Source of the DNA: an uncultured Eubacteriales bacterium
GTDB taxonomy: Bacteria; Bacillota; Clostridia; Oscillospirales; Oscillospiraceae
Assembly: GCA_900549405.1 (NCBI GenBank)
Contig: URNZ01000070.1
Span: 1 to 9,376 of the forward strand
Direction: 5' to 3'
DNA length: 9,376 nucleotides
Shown: positions 4,909-9,376 of the stretch, in pieces
Numbering within the stretch: position 1 is the stretch's first letter
Layout of the letters: each line of letters opens with the position of its first letter
The notes under the pieces: generated by a model
What the model saw: only the letters and a program-made list of their open reading frames with translations
Database searches by the model: none
Told to the model about the DNA's origin: nothing
Translations under genes and position numbers: made by a program

Positions 4909-5589
4909 TCAGCCGTTCTGCTTTTCCAGCTTCTCGATGGCGGCCTTGGCGGCCATCTGCTCGGCCTCTTTCTTGCTGCGGCCGCTGCCAGCGCCCACGG
5001 GGGTGCCGTTCAGGTCCACCTCCATGAAGAAGCGCTTGTCGTGGTCGGGGCCCTCCTCGCCCACCAGGCGATAGTGCAGCACCTGGCCGCTCTGCCGCTG
5101 GACCAGCTCCTGAAGGGCGGTCTTGTGGTCCCGGGGCTTGGTCAGCCCGGCCACCTCACGGCTGAGGATATATTTCTGGATGATCTTCCGGGCGGAGCCG
5201 ATGCCCCCGTCCAGATAGACAGCGGCCAGCACGGCCTCCACCGCGTCGGCCCGGATGGAGGGGCGCTGGCGTCCGCCGCCGGCCTCCTCGCCCCGGCCCA
5301 GGTGGAGATACTCCCCCAGGCCCAGCTCCTCGGCCACCACCACCAGGCTCTCCTCGCAGACCAGGGCGGCCCGGGTGCGGGTCAGGTCCCCCTCGGGTAG
5401 GTCGGGGTGGTTGCGGTACAGGTGGTCGGCCACCACCATGCCCAGAATGGAGTCGCCTAAAAATTCCAGCCGCTCGTTGCTTTGCAGCCGCCCTCTGCTC
5501 TCGTTGGCACAGGAGCTGTGGGTCAGCGCGTTTTCCAGCAGGGATCTATCCTGAAAGGTATACCCCAGCTTTTTTTCCAAGGTTTCCAT
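4909..5589 (-). CDS. rnc: Ribonuclease III
   Basis: Double-stranded-RNA endonuclease that matures rRNA precursors and cuts structured mRNAs in the cytosol, as a Mg-dependent dimer. 226 residues, normal length. The N-terminal RIII domain (about 1-145) has the signature NERLEFLGDS (38-47). Catalytic residues matching E. coli E41, D45, E65, D114 and E117 are visible as E42, D46, E66, D115 and E118. A double-stranded-RNA-binding domain follows (about 154-222), ending with the GSGRSKKEAEQMAAKAA helix. AAGGAGAG lies 6 bases upstream of the ATG. It is downstream of acpP on the same strand, the usual Firmicute order, but the smc and ftsY genes that often follow are absent; a terminator and the convergent Sel1 gene come next. 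A weak terminator between acpP and rnc may lower its expression. Confidence 0.97.
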   Translation of the reverse strand: METLEKKLGYTFQDRSLLENALTHSSCANESRGRLQSNERLEFLGDSILGMVVADHLYRNHPDLPEGDLTRTRAALVCEESLVVVAEELGLGEYLHLGRGEEAGGGRQRPSIRADAVEAVLAAVYLDGGIGSARKIIQKYILSREVAGLTKPRDHKTALQELVQRQSGQVLHYRLVGEEGPDHDKRFFMEVDLNGTPVGAGSGRSKKEAEQMAAKAAIEKLEKQNG

Positions 5590-5612
5590 GCGCAGCTCTC
5601 CTTAGACATGGC

Positions 5613-5633
5613 AAAACTCCGCCCGGGGCGGAG
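5613..5633 (-). terminator. Short GC hairpin with T-tract between acpP and rnc
   Basis: Read on the minus strand: CTCCGCC (5633-5627), loop CCG, GGCGGAG (5623-5617), then TTTT (5616-5613). A seven-pair GC-rich stem with only four T, probably a partial terminator that sets the acpP to rnc ratio. Confidence 0.5.
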
Positions 5634-5665
5634 CTTCGCGTGTGTTTGACGTGTGTTATGTATGC

Positions 5666-5899
5666 TCAGTCCACTTTGCCCTGCAAAAAGCGGACCAGGT
5701 CGCCCACGGTGCTGATGGAGGAGGTCTCCTCCTCGGTGAGCTCGTCAATGCCGAACTCCTCTTCCAGGGCCATGGACAGGTCCACGATGTCCACCGAGTC
5801 GGCGTTCAGGTCATCGGCAAAGGAGGTCTCCATGGTGATGGAATCCTCGTCCACATTAAACTGCTCGGCAATGAGCGATTTCAGTTTTTCAAAGATCAT
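5666..5899 (-). CDS. acpP: Acyl carrier protein
   Basis: Carries growing acyl chains in type II fatty-acid synthesis through a 4'-phosphopantetheine arm on a conserved serine. 77 residues, the usual size, very acidic. The arm-attachment motif is LNADSVDIVDL, with the modified Ser at position 35 (DSV in place of the common DSL). The start at 5899 (MIFEKLK) follows AAGGAG (5913-5908 read on the minus strand) with an 8-base gap. A longer frame to 6022 would include the promoter at 5943-5971 and is rejected. It is the first gene of a minus-strand acpP-rnc unit. No fab or plsX genes precede it; instead there is a divergent ATPase gene. Confidence 0.97.
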   Translation of the reverse strand: MIFEKLKSLIAEQFNVDEDSITMETSFADDLNADSVDIVDLSMALEEEFGIDELTEEETSSISTVGDLVRFLQGKVD

Positions 5900-5942
5900 A
5901 CTCGCTGCTCCTTCGTATGTGCGGTGCACGTTTTCTTTCAAT

Positions 5943-5971
5943 ACTATATGCAGAATCCGCGGGACTGTCAA
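5943..5971 (-). promoter_or_regulatory. Sigma-A promoter of acpP-rnc
   Basis: On the minus strand TTGACA (5971-5966) and TATAGT (5948-5943) are separated by 17 bp. The start point should be near 5936, leaving a leader of about 37 bases before the acpP ATG. Confidence 0.8.
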
Positions 5972-6047
5972 TAGGGTTTCGGGATTTTTGTCGCCGGTGT
6001 TTCGCGTAATCGGGGGAGCCATCCTCGTGATTCCTGATTTTGGGGAG

Positions 6048-6075
6048 AAACATTATGCTTGAAAGTATAATGTTT
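6048..6075. promoter_or_regulatory. 28-bp palindrome, candidate operator of the ATPase gene
   Basis: AAACATTAT (6048-6056) and ATAATGTTT (6067-6075) are perfect inverted repeats, and the centre adds CTT/AAG symmetry. Only one base pair and the central GA break the dyad. It covers the -35 box of the ATPase promoter, so a dimeric repressor is the simplest reading. As RNA it could fold into an AU-rich hairpin with a following T-run, but it would lie upstream of the predicted start point. Confidence 0.6.
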
Positions 6076-6086
6076 TTGTGTATAAT
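6059..6086 (+). promoter_or_regulatory. Promoter of the ATPase/nuclease gene
   Basis: TTGAAA (6059-6064) and a perfect TATAAT (6081-6086) with a 16-bp spacer. The start point should be near 6093, giving a leader of only about 16 bases that contains AGGAGGG (6096-6102). Confidence 0.7.
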
Positions 6087-6108
6087 AAAATCAAGAGGAG
6101 GGATAGCA

Positions 6109-7536
6109 ATGAAGCGATTTGTTGACCGCATCGAAGAACTCTCAGCGCTCGATGAGGAATATCGCCGCCCGGAGGCCTCGCTGGTAGTGGTCTATGGTCG
6201 TCGGCGCGTCGGGAAAACTGAACTGCTCTCTGAGTTTATCAAAGGCAAACGGGCGCTCTATTTTCTTGCTACCGAAGAAAGTATTGTAGAAAACCGCAAT
6301 TCTTTCCGGCTGGCTGTGGCCGAATTTACGCAGCAGGGGCTTTTGCGTTCTGGAAATCAGTTTTCCTGGGACGTTCTGTTTGAGCAGACGGCCCAGGCCG
6401 GAACGGACGATGAGAAGGTCATCATCGTCTTGGATGAATTCCAGTATCTCGGGAAAGCAGAGAAAGCGTTCCCCTCCATTTTGCAGCGGACATGGGATAC
6501 CCAGCTCAGAAATAAAAGGGTGATGCTGATCCTCTGCGGTTCTCTGATCTCTATGATGGAGGAGCAGGCCCTGTCCTATAGCAGCCCACTATACGGGCGG
6601 CGCACGGCCCAATTTAAGTTGCAGCAGATCCCGTTCTCCTATTATCATGAGTTTTTTGCGGATGCCGCGCCTATGGATGGCCGCCGGTTGATCGAATACT
6701 ACTCTGTCACGGGCGGCGTTCCCAAGTATGTGGAGCTATTCCGCCCGCACAGTACGGTGTATGACGCCATTGACAGAAACATCCTGCGGCGGGACAGTTA
6801 TCTCTATGAGGAACCGCGCTTTTTGCTCCAGAACGAAGTTCAGGAGGTGGGCACTTACTTTTCCATCATCAAAGCCATTGCCGCAGGAAATCGGAAACTG
6901 GGCCAGATCGGCGGTGTTCTGGAAACAAAGGTCACCAATCTGACCCGTCCGCTGAAAACACTGGTGGACCTGGATATTCTGGAGCGGGAAGTCCCCGTCA
7001 CCGAGGAAAAACCGGAGACCTGTAAGCAGGGGCAATATAAGATCAAAGATAACTTTCTGGCCTTTTGGTTCCAGTTCGTGTTTCCCTATCAAAGTTTTAT
7101 TGAGGGCGGACATCCAGAGATCGTCTCCAGCCGAATTCGGGCGAATCTGATCAAAAACCACACGGCTTATGTCTATGAAGACATTTGTCGCCAGTCTGTT
7201 TGGGACCGCATTGGACGAGGCGAATTTCCAGCGCTCTATAACCGGGTGGGTCGTTGGTGGGGCAATCGGGACGTGGAGATCGATATCGTTGCACTGGATA
7301 CCGTGAGCCGAAACGATATTTTGTTCGGTGAGTGCAAGCTTTACGAGTCCGCCCCTGTGGGAGCCGATGTGCTGACCAGTCTCCAGGCAAAGGCGAAAAG
7401 CGTATCCTGGGGAAATACAGACCGCCGGGAGACCTTTGTGATCTTCTCGGAGACCGGATTTTCAGATGCGCTGGTAGAACTGGCCCAACAGCAGGGAAAC
7501 GTGAAGCTGCTGTCCTGCTTGTCAGCAGAAGAATGA
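6109..7536 (+). CDS. ATPase_2/DUF234-type protein: P-loop ATPase fused to PD-(D/E)XK nuclease-like domain
   Basis: A 475-residue cytosolic protein of the archaeal-type ATPase (ATPase_2) plus DUF234 family, whose biological role is not established. The P-loop domain covers about 1-210: Walker A GRRRVGKT (30-37), Walker B VIIVLDEFQ (104-112), a sensor-like strand LILCGS (140-145) and the family motif TGGVPKYV (201-208). A middle winged-helix-like region follows (about 245-300, QIGGVLETKVTNLTRPLKTL). The C-terminal part (about 310-470) shows a restriction-like fold signature: E357 in the helix YVYEDICRQ, D392 in VEIDIVALD, and E408-C-K410 in ILFGECK, the D...ExK order of PD-(D/E)XK enzymes. The start at 6109 follows AGGAGGG with a 6-base gap; the longer frame from 6040 would include the promoter. 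It stands alone between acpP and the phosphofructokinase gene, with lower GC than both, consistent with acquisition. Nuclease activity is inferred, not shown. Confidence 0.85.
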   Translation: MKRFVDRIEELSALDEEYRRPEASLVVVYGRRRVGKTELLSEFIKGKRALYFLATEESIVENRNSFRLAVAEFTQQGLLRSGNQFSWDVLFEQTAQAGTDDEKVIIVLDEFQYLGKAEKAFPSILQRTWDTQLRNKRVMLILCGSLISMMEEQALSYSSPLYGRRTAQFKLQQIPFSYYHEFFADAAPMDGRRLIEYYSVTGGVPKYVELFRPHSTVYDAIDRNILRRDSYLYEEPRFLLQNEVQEVGTYFSIIKAIAAGNRKLGQIGGVLETKVTNLTRPLKTLVDLDILEREVPVTEEKPETCKQGQYKIKDNFLAFWFQFVFPYQSFIEGGHPEIVSSRIRANLIKNHTAYVYEDICRQSVWDRIGRGEFPALYNRVGRWWGNRDVEIDIVALDTVSRNDILFGECKLYESAPVGADVLTSLQAKAKSVSWGNTDRRETFVIFSETGFSDALVELAQQQGNVKLLSCLSAEE

Positions 7537-7550
7537 AACTTTTTTACAAG

Positions 7551-7586
7551 CAAAACCGGCCCGCCCCGAAACTGGGGCGGGCCGGT
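7551..7586 (-). terminator. Strong GC-rich terminator of the phosphofructokinase gene
   Basis: ACCGGCCCGCCCC (7555-7567) pairs perfectly with GGGGCGGGCCGGT (7574-7586), a 13-bp stem with a 6-base loop. On the minus strand it is followed by TTTTGCTTG, so it terminates the phosphofructokinase transcript. It may also stop the convergent ATPase transcript despite no T-run on that side. A second palindrome, GTTCTC-TGA-GAGAAC (7590-7604), directly abuts the stop codon. Confidence 0.85.
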
Positions 7587-7604
7587 CACGTTCTCTGAGA
7601 GAAC

Positions 7605-8852
7605 TTACTTCATAGAGGTGGTCAGAACCTTCTTCAGGTGGGCGAAGCGGGGGAGGGCGCTCTCCTTCACAGCCTCGGTCTCGCCCTGGATGAGGGGCAG
7701 GACATAGTCGATGAAGGGCTGCTCCACGCCGTTGCCCTCCTTGTTGATCCACTCGCGGGGCACCTTCTTCTCGAAGTTGGCCACGATGTCCAGGGGCTCC
7801 AGGGCGATCTCGCAGTGATACTCGCCGTTGTCCCGGGTGCAGTGGAAGGCCACCATCTTGTCGGTGGTGCCGCTGACAGCGGCCTCGACAGCGGCGGAAC
7901 CGGCCAACCAGGCCTCGTCCACGTCGGTCTTAGAGGCCAGGTGAGAGCCGCAGCGCTGGAGCAGGGACAGCTCGATGCCCCGGACCTTGGCGCCGGTGGC
8001 CTGCTTCACGGTGTCGGCCAGCATCACGGCCAGGCCGCCCAGCTGGGCGTGGCCGAAGCCGTCGGTGGCGGAGGTCTTGGCCTCGGACACGAAAGTGCCG
8101 TCGGCATAGTGGATGCCCTCGGACACGGCCACCATGCACTTGCCGGTCTTCTCGTACACGGCCTTCACGTCAGCCAGGAACTTGTCCATGTCAAAGTCGG
8201 TCTCGGGCAGATAGACCAGGTCGGGGCCGCAGCCGGTGAGAGAGGCCAGGGCGGCGGAACCGGCCAGCCAGCCGGCGTGACGGCCCATGATCTCGATAAT
8301 GGTCACCATGCCGGTGTCATACACGTGGGCGTCCTGCCACACCTCGGCGCAGGAAGTGGCGATGTATTTGGCGGCAGAGGCGAAGCCGGGGCAGTGGTCG
8401 GTGCCGTTCAGGTCGTTGTCGATGGTCTTGGGCACGCCCATGATGCGGCACTCATAGCCCACCTTCTGCATGTACTTGGAGATCTTGTTGCAGGTGTCCA
8501 TGGAGTCGTTGCCGCCGTTATAGAAGAAGTAGCGCACGTTGTACTTCTTGAAGATCTCCAGGATGCGCTTATAATCGGTGTCGTCCTGGTCGGGGTCGGC
8601 CAGCTTATAGCGGCAGGAACCCAGGGCAGAGGAGGGGGTGAACTTCATCAGGTCCAGCTCGGCGGGGTCCTCCTGACCCATGTCATACAGCTTGTCCTCC
8701 AAAACGCCCTTGATGCCGTGGGCCGCGCCCAGCACCCGAGTGATGCAGTCGGCCTTCAAAGCGGTCTGGATCACACCCTGAGCGCTGGCGTTAATCACGG
8801 CGGTGGGGCCGCCAGACTGGCCAATGATACAAGCTCCAGTCAATTTCTCCAT
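7605..8852 (-). CDS. pfp: Phosphofructokinase, diphosphate-dependent type
   Basis: Phosphorylates fructose 6-phosphate to fructose 1,6-bisphosphate in glycolysis, and with PPi the reaction is reversible. 415 residues, longer than ATP-dependent PfkA (about 320). Seen: IIGQSGGPTAVINAS (9-23) at the phosphoryl-donor site, GGNDSMDT (113-120), PKTIDND (141-147, catalytic Asp145), MGRHAGW (189-195) and the sugar-phosphate segment RGIELSLLQRCGSHLAS (291-307). Known for the family: ATP enzymes have GGDG and PGTIDND, while PPi enzymes have Asp in the fourth position and Lys before TIDND. Here D116 and K142 fit PPi. The third position is Asn instead of Asp, which is unusual against textbook enzymes, so donor choice is inferred. 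The start at 8852 follows AAGGAGG with an 8-base gap; the extension to 8948 crosses the promoter. It is divergent from fba, the next step of the pathway. Confidence 0.92.
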   Translation of the reverse strand: MEKLTGACIIGQSGGPTAVINASAQGVIQTALKADCITRVLGAAHGIKGVLEDKLYDMGQEDPAELDLMKFTPSSALGSCRYKLADPDQDDTDYKRILEIFKKYNVRYFFYNGGNDSMDTCNKISKYMQKVGYECRIMGVPKTIDNDLNGTDHCPGFASAAKYIATSCAEVWQDAHVYDTGMVTIIEIMGRHAGWLAGSAALASLTGCGPDLVYLPETDFDMDKFLADVKAVYEKTGKCMVAVSEGIHYADGTFVSEAKTSATDGFGHAQLGGLAVMLADTVKQATGAKVRGIELSLLQRCGSHLASKTDVDEAWLAGSAAVEAAVSGTTDKMVAFHCTRDNGEYHCEIALEPLDIVANFEKKVPREWINKEGNGVEQPFIDYVLPLIQGETEAVKESALPRFAHLKKVLTTSMK

Positions 8853-8919
8853 GTTTGCGTCCTCCTTAAACGATATAGATAATTCAAAAATAGATTTAAC
8901 TCGGAAATTCTCCTTTATT

Positions 8920-8948
8920 AAGATAGCACAAACCCTTGTAATTAGCAA
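8920..8948 (-). promoter_or_regulatory. Promoter of the phosphofructokinase gene
   Basis: On the minus strand TTGCTA (8948-8943) and TATCTT (8925-8920), spacer 17 bp. Both boxes are moderate matches. The leader would be about 60 bases. It interlocks with the fba promoter, whose -35 box lies between these two boxes. Confidence 0.5.
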
Positions 8949-8964
8949 TCGTTAATGGTACAAT
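8936..8964 (+). promoter_or_regulatory. Promoter of fba
   Basis: TTGTAA (8936-8941) and TACAAT (8959-8964), spacer 17 bp, start point near 8971. AAGGAG (8984-8989) lies 9 bases before the ATG. Confidence 0.7.
8941..8956. promoter_or_regulatory. Imperfect palindrome between divergent glycolytic promoters
   Basis: ATTAGCAATCGTTAAT is symmetric at 12 of 16 positions (ATTAnCnATnGnTAAT). It covers the -35 box of the phosphofructokinase promoter and the spacer of the fba promoter, a position suited to an operator controlling both genes. It does not match the Rex consensus well. The regulator is unknown. Confidence 0.35.
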
Positions 8965-8998
8965 ATGAGTCGTAAAAACTTTGAAGGAGATGGTAATA

Positions 8999-9376
8999 AT
9001 GCCATTGGTCACTACTACCGAAATGTTCAAGAAGGCTTATGACGGCGGTTACGCCATCGGCGCTTTCAACGTCAACAACATGGAGATCGTCCAGGGCATC
9101 ACCGAGGCCGCCAAGGAAGAGAAGGCGCCCCTGATTCTTCAGGTCTCCAAGGGCGCCCGCGCCTATGCCAACCACACCTATCTGGTCAAGCTGGTAGAGG
9201 CCGCTGTCATCGAGTGCCCCGAGATCCCCATCGCCCTGCACCTGGACCACGGTCCTGACTTTGAGACCTGCAAGTCCTGCATCGACGGCGGCTTTACCTC
9301 CGTCATGATCGACGCCAGCTCCAAGCCCTTTGCCGAGAACATCGAGATCACCAAGAAGGTCGTGGAGTATGCCCAC
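8999..9376 (+). CDS. fba: Class II fructose-bisphosphate aldolase, N-terminal part
   Basis: Zn-dependent aldolase that splits fructose 1,6-bisphosphate into glyceraldehyde 3-phosphate and dihydroxyacetone phosphate. The first 126 residues are present and the frame is still open at the right edge; a full protein is usually about 280-310 residues. Seen: the start MPLVTTTEMFKKAY, GAFNVNNMEIVQGI (21-34), and the catalytic/zinc segment ALHLDHG (79-85), where D83 is the general acid-base residue and H84 the first zinc ligand (Helicobacter D82 and H83). SVMIDAS (101-107) follows as in the family. A strong ribosome site (AAGGAG, 8984-8989) fixes the start. It is divergent from pfp, whose product is this enzyme's substrate. 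The other two zinc histidines would lie beyond the window. Confidence 0.96.
   Translation, partial: MPLVTTTEMFKKAYDGGYAIGAFNVNNMEIVQGITEAAKEEKAPLILQVSKGARAYANHTYLVKLVEAAVIECPEIPIALHLDHGPDFETCKSCIDGGFTSVMIDASSKPFAENIEITKKVVEYAH

Noticed and set aside
5900..6022. Extended N-terminus for acyl carrier protein
   Set aside because: The promoter 5943-5971 lies within it, and 77 residues from 5899 is the standard length.
7638..8882. 414-residue open frame antisense to the phosphofructokinase gene
   Set aside because: Low-complexity Gly/Val/His-rich product produced by GC-rich codons on the opposite strand, with no start signals.
8853..8948. Extended N-terminus for phosphofructokinase
   Set aside because: It overlaps both divergent promoters and the ribosome site of the downstream ATG at 8852.
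8942..9376. 144-residue open frame antisense to the aldolase gene
   Set aside because: The plus strand clearly encodes class II aldolase with catalytic residues, and the antisense frame is a shadow.

Overview
The window reads as chromosome of a low-redox, gut-type Clostridia, most like the Oscillospiraceae (Flavonifractor/Lawsonibacter-like). This is inferred from the GC-rich Firmicute gene style, strong AAGGAGG-type ribosome binding sites, consensus sigma-A promoters, a PPi-type phosphofructokinase, a class II aldolase and an acpP-rnc pair. Species is not determinable from the sequence alone.

Left part (1-1430) is patchwork and more AT-rich. It holds the tail of an unrecognised gene, a bacterial ferritin with its own consensus promoter, the last 39 codons of a decayed metallophosphoesterase on the minus strand, and a run of four hairpins ending in an intrinsic terminator. 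A 15-bp sequence occurs in inverted orientation on both sides of the ferritin/phosphoesterase-remnant block (316-338 and 1181-1195), which suggests an inserted or rearranged segment.

Middle (1465-4824): an orphan type IV prepilin-like protein, then a 764-residue cytosolic Sel1-repeat protein made of 19 repeats. Repeats 8-19 form four exact 324-bp A-B-C super-repeats. Both genes are preceded by a promoter, a structured leader and an intrinsic terminator upstream of the start codon, so both may be controlled by attenuation. A bidirectional terminator closes the Sel1 gene and the convergent rnc gene.

Right part: minus-strand acpP and rnc (fatty-acid carrier protein and RNase III) run from a consensus promoter with a weak terminator between them. 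Divergent from acpP is a stand-alone ATPase fused to a PD-(D/E)XK nuclease-like domain (ATPase_2 + DUF234 type), with a near-perfect 28-bp palindrome over its -35 box. Convergent to it is a minus-strand PPi-type phosphofructokinase. This is divergently transcribed from a class II fructose-bisphosphate aldolase that runs off the right edge. The two glycolytic genes encode consecutive steps, and their promoters interlock over an imperfect palindrome. No tRNA, rRNA, CRISPR array or transposase gene was seen.
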